A stretch of 64,000 bases of DNA from JAUILH01 sp964230215 (GTDB lineage Bacteria > Bacteroidota > Bacteroidia > Flavobacteriales_D > JAUILH01). Where the stretch lies: positions 372,001-436,000 of the forward strand of contig CAXRGQ010000016.1 in NCBI GenBank assembly GCA_964230215.1, in the 5' to 3' direction. The position numbers were made by a program, and so were the translations under genes. Below are positions 43,649 to 53,353 of the stretch, piece after piece (within the stretch, counting starts at the first letter, position 1; the number at the start of each line of letters is the position of its first letter). The notes beneath the pieces were generated by a model that was given only the letters and a program-made list of their open reading frames with translations, made no database searches and was not told where the DNA came from.

Positions 43649-45334
43649 TTATTTTACCAACTTTTTATACTTAAACTTGCTCGGTTCATCCCCAAGTCGT
43701 TTGCGCTTATTCTCTTGATATTCCGAATAAGATCCTTCGAACCAATACACTTGTGAATCGCCTTCAAATGCTAAGATATGCGTACAAATTCTGTCCAAGA
43801 ACCATCTATCATGCGAGATAACTACGGCACATCCTGCAAAGTTTTCAATCCCCTCTTCTAATGCACGTAAAGTGTTTACATCAATATCGTTAGTTGGCTC
43901 ATCCAGAAGTAAAACGTTGGCCTCTGTTTTTAAAGTCATTGCTAAATGCAGACGGTTTCTTTCTCCACCTGACAGCACACCACATTTCTTTTGCTGGTCG
44001 CTCCCGTTAAAGTTGAAGCGTGACACATAGGCTCTTGACACCATCTTTTGTGTCCCAATTTCCATCATCTCATTGCCACCAGAAATAACGTCATAAACCG
44101 ATTTATTCGGATCAATATCTTTGTGGTTTTGGTCTACGTATGCAATTTTCACCGTGTCTCCAATCGAGAATGTACCACTGTCTGGTGTTTCCTCGCCCAT
44201 GATCATTCTGAAAATAGTTGTTTTACCCGCACCGTTAGGTCCAATGATACCAACAATGCCGTTAGGTGGTAGATTGAAGTTTAAATCATCGTACAACAAT
44301 TTATCTCCGTAAGCTTTCGATACATTCTCTGCACGTATAACTTCATTTCCTAATCTAGGACCATTCGGAATAGGAATTTCTATAACCGCTTCCTTCTCCT
44401 TCATGTCTTGATTTAAGAGTTGATCGTAGTTCTTAAGACGTGCTTTCTGTTTCGCTTGACGACCTTTAGCGCCTTGCTGCACCCAATCTAACTCTCGCTC
44501 AAGCGCTTTTCTTCGCTTGCTTTCTTGCTTTTCCTCTTGTGCTAATCTTTTAGCTTTTTGATCTAACCATGAAGAGTAATTTCCTTTCCACGGAATACCC
44601 TCTCCTCTATCCAGCTCTAAAATCCATCCTGCCACATTATCTAAGAAGTATCTATCGTGAGTTACTGCAATTACAGTTCCCTTGTAATCTTGAAGGAATC
44701 GTTCTAACCACTGCACTGATTGAGCATCTAAGTGGTTTGTAGGCTCATCAAGTAAAAGGACATCCGGTTGTTTGAGCAATAATCTACACAAGGCAACACG
44801 TCTTTTTTCTCCTCCAGACAAATTTTCGATAGTTCTATCGCCTTCAGGACAAGCCAAGGCATCCATCGCACGCTCTAGTTGATTATCAATTTCCCATGCA
44901 TTTAATTGATCAATTTTATCCTGAACTTCACCTTGACGCGCAATGAGCTTCTCCATTTTATCGGGATCGTTCATGATTTCTTCATCCATGAAGCTGTTGT
45001 TAATGTCTTCATACTCCTTTAGAAGATCCATTGTTGATTGCACGCCTTCTTGTACAATCTCTTTCACTGTTTTTGTCTTATCTAACTCTGGTTCCTGTGG
45101 TAAGTATCCTACCGAGTAGCCATCATTCGCCCAAACCACATCTCCCTGGAAATCCTTATCGATTCCAGCGATGATTTTCATTACGGTAGATTTACCAGCT
45201 CCGTTAAGCCCTAAAATACCAATCTTAGCACCGTAGAAAAAGGACAAATAAATATCCTTTAATATATGTTTACCTTGAGGTGTGGTCTTGTTGACCTTCA
45301 CCATACTAAATATCACTTTCTTATCGTCTGACAT
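43649..45334 (-). CDS. ettA: Energy-dependent translational throttle protein EttA (ABC-F)
   Basis: The 561-residue product has two ABC domains and no membrane part. The first has GLNGAGKST and LSGGEKRRVALCRLL, the second GPNGAGKTT and LSGGERNRLHLAMTL; both Walker B motifs read LLLDEPTN. Between the domains is the basic linker KAKRLAQEEKQESKRRKALE. Whole-length resemblance is to EttA, which binds the ribosomal E site and gates entry of initiation complexes into elongation by ATP/ADP ratio. Confidence 0.94.
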   Translation of the reverse strand: MSDDKKVIFSMVKVNKTTPQGKHILKDIYLSFFYGAKIGILGLNGAGKSTVMKIIAGIDKDFQGDVVWANDGYSVGYLPQEPELDKTKTVKEIVQEGVQSTMDLLKEYEDINNSFMDEEIMNDPDKMEKLIARQGEVQDKIDQLNAWEIDNQLERAMDALACPEGDRTIENLSGGEKRRVALCRLLLKQPDVLLLDEPTNHLDAQSVQWLERFLQDYKGTVIAVTHDRYFLDNVAGWILELDRGEGIPWKGNYSSWLDQKAKRLAQEEKQESKRRKALERELDWVQQGAKGRQAKQKARLKNYDQLLNQDMKEKEAVIEIPIPNGPRLGNEVIRAENVSKAYGDKLLYDDLNFNLPPNGIVGIIGPNGAGKTTIFRMIMGEETPDSGTFSIGDTVKIAYVDQNHKDIDPNKSVYDVISGGNEMMEIGTQKMVSRAYVSRFNFNGSDQQKKCGVLSGGERNRLHLAMTLKTEANVLLLDEPTNDIDVNTLRALEEGIENFAGCAVVISHDRWFLDRICTHILAFEGDSQVYWFEGSYSEYQENKRKRLGDEPSKFKYKKLVK

Positions 45335-45467
45335 ATGTATAAAATTGAATATGTAAAAGTACCATTTTACAACAATTTTACCCGAATTTGTAGCGATAAT
45401 TTAGCACTTAGCTTGCACAATTCAATCAATTCTTGAAGTTTGCGTATTTTAGTTGAAAATTACGCGT

Positions 45468-47324
45468 ATGAAATTCGTTTGGATACTTTCCATACTATTA
45501 CCCACTGCCATTTGGGCACAATCAAGTCCCAGACAGACACCTGTGCAAATTGAAAAGTTAGGAACCATTGATCCTAAATCTATAACAGAAGATTGGTATT
45601 TTAACATGGACAAACATGCTATGCCGTCACCTGGGGGTGAAGATTACAGATCAGAATTGGCAAGAAGAAAGGCAGAGGTAGCTAGAAGATATCCAAGAAA
45701 AAACTATACTAGAGGCGGAGGCGGCACTTGGCCAACTGATTCACTTCCACGCATTATGAGCAATTTTGAAGGGAATTTAGCTGGAAACGGTACGCCTAAC
45801 GATAACAACATAGCCATCAGCAATAGCGGCTATATTATATCTGTTGTGAATTCTAACCTCTATTTCTATGATACTACAGGCACAGAACTATTCAATGCCT
45901 CACTAGGCGCATGGACACTTCCGTTAAATATTACCTCAAACAAATTCGACCCAAAAGTTATTTACGACCCAAGGGCCGATAAATTCATTCTTGTATTCTT
46001 GAATGGATCAAGCTCTGGGACAAGTAAATACATTGTATGTTTTTCAACCTCTGATGACCCAATGGACCCGTGGAATATGTATAAATTAGATGGTAACCCG
46101 TTTGACGATAATTCATGGAGTGATTACCCTGCCCTTGCTATCAACAAAGAGGATTTGTTCCTTACAATCAACCTGCTTACACCTGGACAATCATGGCAAT
46201 TAGGCTTTAAGCAAAGTATCATTTGGCAGATTAATAAGCAGTCTGGTTATGATGGTGATTCGCTTTTAACCAGCCAAATTTGGGACGGTATAACTGAAGG
46301 TGGTATTAACATTCGAAATCTTCATCCTGTGAGAAATGCAAGGGGTCAATTTGAGCACCAAAATCATTGTTATTTCTTATCGAACAGAAACTTTGCTATT
46401 GAGTCTGACACCATGTACTTAGTTAAGGTAACGGGGTCGCTTATAGCGGGCAATACATCTATAACGACTGATAGACTGACAACCGATACACCGTATTTCC
46501 TTACAGTGGATGCGCCAGAACCGGGGGGACAGGAACTAGCAACCAACGACAGTCGAGTGCTGGGTGCGATTCAAGAGAGCAATATCATTCAATATGTTCA
46601 TAATACAACGGACACAGCAACTGGGAACACGGCCATCTATCATGGATTTATTGATTTAGATGACCTATCGTGTACTGGGAATATTATTAAAGATTCTGTT
46701 TTTAGTATGGCTTATGCAAACATTGCAGGGGTTGGGAATATAGTGGGAAGTCAGGAAAGCATCTTTACCTTTGAATATACATCACCGAATGATTTCCCAG
46801 GGTTTGCTGCCATATTCTATGATGGAGCAAATTACTCTCCTATTAAAATTATTAAGGAAGGCGAAAACAAGATTTCAGTGTTTAATGACCCGCTAGAAAG
46901 ATGGGGGGATTATTCAGGCATTCAAAGAAGGTACAATAAACCTTGTACAGTGTGGGCCAACGGAACCTATGGTTATTTCAACACGGACAACGGAACATGG
47001 ATAGCAGAGTTAGGTTCTGATACGCTTTGCACAGCCTTACCAACTAGCGTGGTGGAAACTAAGACTGAGATTGGAAAATTATACCCAAACCCAGCACAAT
47101 CTTTAGTGCATTATGAACTAGATATACCAACGCAGCAGAAAGTACAGATTCTAATTTATAGCCAAAACGGTAAATTGATAACTCAATTGCTTAATGATGA
47201 ATTGCCAACTGGTAACTATCACTATAGATTTAGCACCTCTCAATTAAGCAATGGTTTATATTATGTTGTAGCTCAGGGTGAGGACGGGGTTTTGTCTCGA
47301 CAGAAATTGGTGGTCAAGAAATAA
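45468..47324 (+). CDS. Secreted protein with T9SS type A signal, unknown
   Basis: ATG at 45468 gives a 618-residue protein with a clean signal peptide (to AIWAQ, about residue 18); a TTG start five codons upstream would disturb it. The body (100-530) has repeated beta-strand units and WxD-type phrases that could be a beta-propeller (for example KFDPKVIYDPRADKFILVF, SDYPALAINKEDLFL). The C-terminal T9SS domain begins KLYPNPAQSLVHYEL and ends LSRQKLVVKK. Function unknown; expected on the surface or secreted. Confidence 0.83.
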   Translation: MKFVWILSILLPTAIWAQSSPRQTPVQIEKLGTIDPKSITEDWYFNMDKHAMPSPGGEDYRSELARRKAEVARRYPRKNYTRGGGGTWPTDSLPRIMSNFEGNLAGNGTPNDNNIAISNSGYIISVVNSNLYFYDTTGTELFNASLGAWTLPLNITSNKFDPKVIYDPRADKFILVFLNGSSSGTSKYIVCFSTSDDPMDPWNMYKLDGNPFDDNSWSDYPALAINKEDLFLTINLLTPGQSWQLGFKQSIIWQINKQSGYDGDSLLTSQIWDGITEGGINIRNLHPVRNARGQFEHQNHCYFLSNRNFAIESDTMYLVKVTGSLIAGNTSITTDRLTTDTPYFLTVDAPEPGGQELATNDSRVLGAIQESNIIQYVHNTTDTATGNTAIYHGFIDLDDLSCTGNIIKDSVFSMAYANIAGVGNIVGSQESIFTFEYTSPNDFPGFAAIFYDGANYSPIKIIKEGENKISVFNDPLERWGDYSGIQRRYNKPCTVWANGTYGYFNTDNGTWIAELGSDTLCTALPTSVVETKTEIGKLYPNPAQSLVHYELDIPTQQKVQILIYSQNGKLITQLLNDELPTGNYHYRFSTSQLSNGLYYVVAQGEDGVLSRQKLVVKK

Positions 47325-47329
47325 TAGAA

Positions 47330-47797
47330 ATGTCTTCTTCCAACTTATTGGTATTATTAATTCCGCTCCTCATATATTCATGTAGATCGGGTAATGATAA
47401 TACAGTTAGAAAATCACCAACTAATGAGGAAAAGGGTGTTAAAACTGTAATACCACGCCAAGAGCCAATTGATTATTCGCAATTTAATTTGATTGAGTTT
47501 GAATTGACTAATGACGATAGAATTTTATACAATGATTCTTATATCAATTTTATAACTCTTGACAGCCTGACATATCCATTTGTTTTAAAACATAAATTAA
47601 AACACCGTATTCGGTTAATAACATCCAAGGAAACAAGCTACGGGTATTATTTACAAGTAATTGATGTATTAAAACACACTTACAAGAGGATAAAAGATAC
47701 TGTTGCTCATGACCAATACGGTCTTAGCTATGCAGAATTGAGTGACAGCAATCGTATTTTAATAGACCGTGACTACGCAATGGGCGTTATAGACTAA
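47330..47797 (+). CDS. Small lipoprotein of unknown function
   Basis: The 155-residue product has a lipoprotein signal (LIPLLIYSC, cysteine 18), a polar linker and a C-terminal domain of about 100 residues without a recognised family. It lies five bases after the T9SS protein gene and before a terminator, so both are one unit. Confidence 0.68.
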   Translation: MSSSNLLVLLIPLLIYSCRSGNDNTVRKSPTNEEKGVKTVIPRQEPIDYSQFNLIEFELTNDDRILYNDSYINFITLDSLTYPFVLKHKLKHRIRLITSKETSYGYYLQVIDVLKHTYKRIKDTVAHDQYGLSYAELSDSNRILIDRDYAMGVID

Positions 47798-47823
47798 AAA
47801 AAGGGGCGTTTCGCCCCTTTTCA
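47797..47823. terminator. Bidirectional intrinsic terminator
   Basis: AAAAGGGGCG (47799-47808) pairs with CGCCCCTTTT (47812-47821), loop TTT, with A-run before and T-rich after, between convergent genes. Confidence 0.88.
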
Positions 47824-47841
47824 TATAATCCTCAATTGTCA

Positions 47842-49572
47842 TTAATAGTTCAAACTCAAGTATTTGGTTTTATCGTATTTAACCGAATAAGCAAACTGCA
47901 TTTTTTCAGTGGCTCCTCCGCGCATTTTGAATCTCCATTTAAGGAATCCTGTGTGCTCTTCTAATTCGGCCTTGTCCGTTTCTAGCACATCTACCTTAAT
48001 GTCTTGGTGGTTACTCACTGGCACCTGATCTTCTACAATTACATTAACTGAATAACTATGTGTATTCTTAATGGTGATTTCATAGTGGGTTTCAGTTACC
48101 TTATTGTCACCTACTACTTTGTCTTTGGTCTTATCTTTTAATTTTTTGTGAATGGCTGTTATTCCATTGTCTCTTCCCATTGCCAACTGGAGTGTATCTT
48201 CCATGGCTAAAGGATCGATATAACTCTGACCAACAAAAGTTCCATCGTAGTAAATACGTGCTTGTGCTGGAATCAAATTTAGATCTTCCCAATCTGTTAT
48301 GTTGGCAACCAAGAATGCATTTTTATCCATTTTTGGTACCACGGCAAGGTTATACTCAGCCTTTAAGTTTTCAGTGGTTACAGATACCATGTGTGCCTTG
48401 TTGTTTGACTCAATGGTATACGGAAGCGCAATTTTGTATTCTGCTGAAATCATATTCTGCACTTTAGAGGTGTAATTTACTGAAGTTCTTGCTGCTTGAT
48501 TTTTAGCTGTTTGGTACCCTGCAACGCCTCCTCCAGATGCTGGTGCTGAATTATAGGTAACTGACAACTCGGCGTCCTCAAAGCTCTTAGCTTGATCTTT
48601 AGCGTACTGATCAGCTCTGTTGTTATAATACGCTTGGTTGTAATTCAAGTACCAAGTACTTAATACAGGTTTTTCTTGCCTGCTATACGGATTTGCAGTA
48701 GATAGCGTCAATGGTACTTTGTTCCAATCAACCCCTGTTCCTTGTTTAACAACGGCTTTATAGCTAAGCTCTATTGGACCATTCATGTTTTTAGCGCGCA
48801 GATCATAGGATGGCGTCCACCCAGCTTGAGAAACAATATAGGCTACATTTAGTCTTGCTTGAACTGGTTTATCAGCATTCACCGTGGCCACAATACGGTG
48901 TATAGGACCTGCCGGAATATTTTCTACCAACTGATTGTGTTGACGCCAGTTTTCAAGTTGTGTCATTCTGTTCCCCATTCTTGATAACTCCGTATTATAC
49001 TCCCCTTCTTGCTTTTTGAATTTGAATATGGCAAGATTGATTTCGGTCATTTTTTTGCGGAAAAACTCCATTGCGTCTTTAAGTAGCGGAATCGAATCAT
49101 TGACTTTGCCACTGCCTTTTACTGTTCCATTATTCAGCAACATATTTCTCTCCATAGTGTACACCTCCATGGTAGCTTTTAGCTCAGCCAATCGCATATT
49201 ATAATCCGTGATACTATCTCTTAAATATTTGATTTGACGCTTAGTTTCCTTAGGCATTTCATCAAGGTGCACCACTTGATTATCTGGTTGAGGATAGTGT
49301 GATTCGAATATCACGTCCATTATGGTAAAATCACCAATCCCTTTAGCTTGAAGTGTATTTGCGTCCACATATTGTGATACACCTTCGATTACTATTTTAG
49401 TAATACCTGCCTGCAGATAAACCGATCCTGATCTATTTACCTGAGCTCCACTTAAAAAAACGGTTACGTCTTTAATGTCGGCATCTAATTTCTTTTCATC
49501 ATCTGATTTTATTGCGGATGCGGATGTAATTCCGACCATCAGCAGTAATGTAGCGAGCAATATCCTTTTCAT
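47842..49572 (-). CDS. DUF4139/DUF4140 protein (mucoidy inhibitor MuiA-like)
   Basis: The 576-residue product has a signal peptide (to about residue 20), the DUF4140 domain with VTVFLSGAQVNRSGSVYL, a coiled-coil region (about 110-205), and the DUF4139 domain with VNADKPVQARLNVAYIVSQAGWTPSYDLRA-type sequence and DWNKVPLTLSTANP. MuiA is named after a mucoidy-suppressing gene; the molecular role is unknown. Presumed periplasmic. Confidence 0.88.
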   Translation of the reverse strand: MKRILLATLLLMVGITSASAIKSDDEKKLDADIKDVTVFLSGAQVNRSGSVYLQAGITKIVIEGVSQYVDANTLQAKGIGDFTIMDVIFESHYPQPDNQVVHLDEMPKETKRQIKYLRDSITDYNMRLAELKATMEVYTMERNMLLNNGTVKGSGKVNDSIPLLKDAMEFFRKKMTEINLAIFKFKKQEGEYNTELSRMGNRMTQLENWRQHNQLVENIPAGPIHRIVATVNADKPVQARLNVAYIVSQAGWTPSYDLRAKNMNGPIELSYKAVVKQGTGVDWNKVPLTLSTANPYSRQEKPVLSTWYLNYNQAYYNNRADQYAKDQAKSFEDAELSVTYNSAPASGGGVAGYQTAKNQAARTSVNYTSKVQNMISAEYKIALPYTIESNNKAHMVSVTTENLKAEYNLAVVPKMDKNAFLVANITDWEDLNLIPAQARIYYDGTFVGQSYIDPLAMEDTLQLAMGRDNGITAIHKKLKDKTKDKVVGDNKVTETHYEITIKNTHSYSVNVIVEDQVPVSNHQDIKVDVLETDKAELEEHTGFLKWRFKMRGGATEKMQFAYSVKYDKTKYLSLNY

Positions 49573-49678
49573 AATTTAAGTTTTTTCTGTTTTGATGACC
49601 GGCTGTACAAATCAAATGTTAATGGGTTCATTAATTCATTACCTTTATCTCACAAAAAAGTGCAAAACACCCTATTTT

Positions 49679-50638
49679 ATGAGACATACAGAGGCGACAA
49701 AAAAATTTTGTGATTGGATGGGAATCGAAAAACCATTTATCATGGCCCCCATGTTTTTGGTCTCTAATGCAGATATGATTAAGGCTGGTCTTGATAGTGG
49801 TGTCACCGGTGCCATTCCAGCCCTGAATTATAGAACGGATGCAGAATTAAGACAAGCTATTGCGGAATTAAAGGCGCACTCTGATAAACCGTTTGGAATA
49901 AACCTTATTGTCAATAAAAGTAATCCGAAATATAAATCTCAATTAGCCACACTAGTTGAAGTTGGAGTAGACTTCATCATCACCTCACTTGGCAGTCCTG
50001 AGGAAACCATAAAACAAGCTAAACCAAAGGGTATAAAGGTGTTTTGTGATGTTGTGGATTTAAAGTACGCCAAGAAAGTAGAGGAACTCGGTGCTGATGC
50101 CATTATTGCGGTGAATAATCAAGCAGGTGGGCATGCAGGGCCAAAGGATAGGGACGCTCTGATCAAAGAGCTTATTTCAAATGTTAGTATCCCAGTAATT
50201 TCTGCTGGAGGTGTAAGTGACAAACAAAGTTTTCAGGCCTCATTGGATGCTGGTGCGGCGGCTGTTTCTGTGGGAACCGTGTTTATTGCTAGCGAGGAAG
50301 CAAAAGTGTCTAATGAATATAAACAGGCATGCGTAGATTATGGCGCTAAAGACATTGTGATGACTAGCAGAATGTCGGGGTCTCCCATGACCGTAATAAA
50401 TACCCCCTATGTCCAAAAAATGGGCACTAAAGCCAGCTTTATGGAGAAGCTAATGAAGCGCTACAAGTTTCTAAAGAAGTATGCAAAATTCTTCATTTTC
50501 CTAAGAGGTATGAAAAAAGTTCAAAATGCTGCATTTAAACCCACCTATAAAACGGTTTGGTGTGCAGGGCCTAGTATTGAAAATGTGAAGGCCATTCGTC
50601 CTGTCGCAAAAATCATTGAGGAAATAACGGAAGGGTGA
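49679..50638 (+). CDS. Nitronate monooxygenase family protein
   Basis: ATG at 49679 gives 319 residues beginning MRHTEATKKFCDWMGIEKP; upstream in-frame starts encode an unrelated hydrophobic stretch. FMN-binding barrel features are PFIMAPMFLVSN, DAIIAVNNQAGGHAGP and VISAGGVSDKQSF with GAAAVSVGT. Members oxidise nitronates such as propionate 3-nitronate, or belong to the FabK-like reductase group, and the substrate here is not certain. Confidence 0.88.
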   Translation: MRHTEATKKFCDWMGIEKPFIMAPMFLVSNADMIKAGLDSGVTGAIPALNYRTDAELRQAIAELKAHSDKPFGINLIVNKSNPKYKSQLATLVEVGVDFIITSLGSPEETIKQAKPKGIKVFCDVVDLKYAKKVEELGADAIIAVNNQAGGHAGPKDRDALIKELISNVSIPVISAGGVSDKQSFQASLDAGAAAVSVGTVFIASEEAKVSNEYKQACVDYGAKDIVMTSRMSGSPMTVINTPYVQKMGTKASFMEKLMKRYKFLKKYAKFFIFLRGMKKVQNAAFKPTYKTVWCAGPSIENVKAIRPVAKIIEEITEG

Positions 50639-50709
50639 TTAGTTATTGATGATTCATTATTGATGATTTATGATGAGCTAGCGATAGGCATCTTGTAATC
50701 TAATGGTCA

Positions 50710-50929
50710 CCTTGTCAACTGAATAAATTTGAGATTTGAAATTTGATATTCGACATTCATCGTTGGCGATTGGCTTGTTGGTTGGCGAAATTGATGATTG
50801 AGGATTTATAATAATTTTTCACGATTATTTTTAGGGGTGCAAACTCAATATCCCAAAAGTTGCCGCGAGCGAAGGAAACTATGGTTGAAATTTGCACATA
50901 AATAATCTGCCGCTCGTGGATGTTGGGAT
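50710..50929. repeat. Long direct repeat, copy A
   Basis: 220 bases that recur 316 bases downstream with roughly nine positions in ten identical by eye. It ends in an imperfect inverted repeat: ATCCCAA/TTGGGAT outer arms, CCGCGAGCG (50863-50871) with CGCTCGTGG (50911-50919) inside, and GTGCAAA/TTTGCAC nested around it. Confidence 0.85.
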
Positions 50930-51025
50930 ATTACGATTGATGATTTATAATTGATTATTTATGATTAGCTAACGATTATCATTAGATCTTGTCGAATAGG
51001 CACTAGTCAACTAATCAACCAGCAT

Positions 51026-51244
51026 CCTTGTCAACTTAATTAATTCGAGATTTGAAATTTGACATTCGATATTCATCGTTTGCGATTGGCTTGTTGGTTG
51101 GCGAAATTAATGATTGAGGATGTATAATTATTTGTCCATGATTATTTTGGGGTGCAAACACAATATCCCATACGTTAACGCGAGCGAAGGAAACGATGGT
51201 TGAAATTTGCACATAAATAATCTGCCGCTCGTGGATGTTGGGAT
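51026..51244. repeat. Long direct repeat, copy B
   Basis: 219 bases matching copy A. The last 55 bases, from GGTTGAAATTTGCACATAAA to the end, are identical in the two copies. The hairpin arms are CGCGAGCG (51179-51186) and CGCTCGTGG (51226-51234). Confidence 0.85.
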
Positions 51245-51390
51245 TTATAATAAACAAACGATAATAATCTCGTTAGTCAACTATCTTAATTCGAAATAAT
51301 TACTTACGCAAAACCTTCTACACTCCGCGTCTAACCTACCCTAGTCAACAAATCAACCAGTCATCTAGTCAACTAATTTAACTTTTTTTT

Positions 51391-51413
51391 AGTACTTTGT
51401 ATTGCATAGTACT
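51391..51413. promoter_or_regulatory. Inverted repeat upstream of the PadR gene
   Basis: AGTACT, 11 bases, AGTACT lies just before the -7 box at 51426. It may be the PadR operator; PadR proteins usually repress their own operon through dyad sites. Confidence 0.35.
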
Positions 51414-51425
51414 GTTTTTTATATA

Positions 51426-51433
51426 TATCTTTG
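51426..51433 (+). promoter_or_regulatory. Putative -7 box of the padR-pspC pair
   Basis: TATCTTTG (exact TAnnTTTG) is 12 bases before the ATG at 51446. Confidence 0.5.
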
Positions 51434-51445
51434 TATTGATTAATA

Positions 51446-51775
51446 ATGGTAAAAATGAAGTTAGATAACACAAAAGCTCAGATGAAGAAAGGTATCCTTG
51501 AGATGTGTATTCTATCTATACTCAAAAACAAAGAAGCCTATCCGTCAGACATTATTGACGAGCTAAGAAAGGCCAAGTTGTTAGTTGTGGAAGGCACCTT
51601 ATATCCACTTCTAACCCGCTTAAAAAAAGCAGGACTATTGAGTTATAGATGGGAAGAAAGCACAAGTGGTCCGCCAAGGAAATATTATATAATCACAGAT
51701 GAGGGAAAAGCAGCTTTGGACGAGCTTAAAATGTCCTGGAACGAATTAACTGAATCAATATCAAAAATAATATAA
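51446..51775 (+). CDS. PadR family transcriptional regulator
   Basis: The 109-residue product is a winged-helix regulator: QMKKGILEMCILSILKNKEAY, then the wing region EGTLYPLLTRLKKAGLLSYRW and PRKYYIITDEGKAAL. PadR proteins bind small molecules and repress neighbouring genes. It starts one base before the PspC-domain gene, which it most likely controls. Confidence 0.93.
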   Translation: MVKMKLDNTKAQMKKGILEMCILSILKNKEAYPSDIIDELRKAKLLVVEGTLYPLLTRLKKAGLLSYRWEESTSGPPRKYYIITDEGKAALDELKMSWNELTESISKII

Positions 51776-51776
51776 G

Positions 51777-53297
51777 ATGAATAAGACAATAACAGCAAGT
51801 TTGGCCGGAATGGTGTTCCATATAGATGAAAATGGATATGCCGTTCTACAACAATATCTTGAAAATATTAGGGCGCGTCTTGGCAATGATGAGGATGCAC
51901 GTGAAATAATGACTGATATTGAAAGTAGAATTGCAGAGTTGTTCTATGAACGTACGCAGGATAGAAAAGAGTCCGTAAGTGCCAATGATGTAAATGATGT
52001 TATAAAAATAATGGGCTCTCCTGAAGACTACGTTGATATAGAGGAGAATGATTACACCGAGCAGAAAACATCTGAATCTACCAGCACAGCAAGAAAACTA
52101 TATAGAGATGAGGACAATAAAATGCTAGGAGGTGTTTGTGCTGGATTAGCTAATTATTTCGGCATGGAAGTTACTTGGTTGAGAATAATACTGCTTGTGA
52201 TGGTTATGTTTTTCGGAACCGGTATATTTCTATATCTCGCCTTATGGATACTCATTCCAGTAGCTCGAACAACGGCAGAAAAGCTAGAAATGAAAGGGGA
52301 GCAAGTCAACGCAAAAACAATTAAAGACCACCTAAAAGGGTTCGCTAAAGAGGTTGAAAAACTCGACTCAAAACAAAATAGAGACCGTTTTAACCGAGCT
52401 GGCAAGCAGTTGTTTCAGTCTATTAGCCGTGTGCTAGGTGTGATAAGCGTAATTACCGCGAGTATGCTTCTAATTACGCTGGTCTACTGGCTTGTCACCA
52501 AAGATTTCTTTATTTCGGTTACGAACACAGGCGTACATGGAATCGATATGCAGGAATTTATGCAAATCACACTAACTCCATTGCAACAAGGACTCATCAC
52601 TATTGGTTTAGTCGCCTTTTTACTAGGGCCAATCATAGGACTATATACCTTCGGAGTACGAGTGTTTTTAAAGAATTTTAAGTCGATTAAAATCATTGCG
52701 ATTAGTTCAACGGCTCTTTGGATTATAGGCTCAATATTACTGACTGTTGGCGGAATTAGTATTGCCAGAGATAGAAGTAGTTCTCACACGCTTAAGCAGA
52801 AATACGAGCTGAATAGTGACGCAGATATCGTGTATATTGATGTAGCAGAGGATCGTTATTTCAGCAATAGTTACACGAATACAGATGACTACTTTTTTGA
52901 ACTTATGAGTCTGGAAGATGACCGTGTGGTTGCAGGCTGGCCAAAAGTTGACATCCGTGCTGCAGATGGTGAAGAGTTTGAATTGTGGGTGTATAAAACG
53001 TCTCACGGTAAAACGCAAGGAGAAGCCATTGACAATGCCAGTAATACGTTCTATCCAGTTACCATTAAAGGCAATAAAGTAATTGTATCGCCCTACTTCA
53101 TGTTCGATTTAAAAGCACGATACAAAGGACAAGATGTAAACGTTATTCTAAAGGTGCCGAATGGTAAGCAAGTCAGCCTGAGCGAAGGAATGGCCAGAGT
53201 AATTGGCTCAATAGACAACGAGTTTGAAGCCGATAATAAAAAGCTGGTTGGAAGAACGTGGACAATGAGTAATAATCAACTTACTATTACCCCATAA
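51777..53297 (+). CDS. PspC domain membrane protein
   Basis: The 506-residue product has an N-terminal HAAS-like helical domain (residues 1-92; DAREIMTDIESRIAELF), a PspC domain (about 108-170; RDEDNKMLGGVCAGLANYFG), several further membrane segments (about 215-240, 270-295, 310-335) and a C-terminal extracytoplasmic beta domain (about 345-506). PspC-type proteins take part in the envelope stress response. Its PadR neighbour is the usual partner in Bacteroidota. Confidence 0.9.
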   Translation: MNKTITASLAGMVFHIDENGYAVLQQYLENIRARLGNDEDAREIMTDIESRIAELFYERTQDRKESVSANDVNDVIKIMGSPEDYVDIEENDYTEQKTSESTSTARKLYRDEDNKMLGGVCAGLANYFGMEVTWLRIILLVMVMFFGTGIFLYLALWILIPVARTTAEKLEMKGEQVNAKTIKDHLKGFAKEVEKLDSKQNRDRFNRAGKQLFQSISRVLGVISVITASMLLITLVYWLVTKDFFISVTNTGVHGIDMQEFMQITLTPLQQGLITIGLVAFLLGPIIGLYTFGVRVFLKNFKSIKIIAISSTALWIIGSILLTVGGISIARDRSSSHTLKQKYELNSDADIVYIDVAEDRYFSNSYTNTDDYFFELMSLEDDRVVAGWPKVDIRAADGEEFELWVYKTSHGKTQGEAIDNASNTFYPVTIKGNKVIVSPYFMFDLKARYKGQDVNVILKVPNGKQVSLSEGMARVIGSIDNEFEADNKKLVGRTWTMSNNQLTITP

Positions 53298-53324
53298 TTA
53301 AATTAAACAATAAATTATAGATTA

Positions 53325-53353
53325 GATAAGGCAATGCGGTGCATTGCCTTATC
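53325..53353. promoter_or_regulatory. 13-base perfect inverted repeat overlapping the CDF promoter
   Basis: GATAAGGCAATGC (53325-53337) and GCATTGCCTTATC (53341-53353) are exact reverse complements with a three-base loop. Four bases overlap the -7 box TATCTTTG. It could be a terminator for pspC, but it lacks a T-run; an operator is more likely. Confidence 0.5.

Larger units (their letters stand above)
50639..51445. other. Non-coding 807-base repeat region
   Basis: No credible coding frame exists. It holds two ~220-base direct repeats (50710 and 51026), two copies of CTAGTCAACTAATCAACCAG-like sequence (51003-51022 and 51341-51360, one mismatch), degenerate TGATGATTTAT-type stretches at 50645-50680 and 50936-50965, and the PadR promoter at its right end. 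Confidence 0.8.

Noticed and set aside
50710..51244. Long direct repeats as a CRISPR or integron feature
   Set aside because: Only two copies, ~220 bases long and imperfect; no integrase, cas gene or coding cassette nearby.
53325..53353. Rho-independent terminator of pspC
   Set aside because: Not followed by a T-run, and it overlaps a perfect promoter box; kept as probable operator instead.
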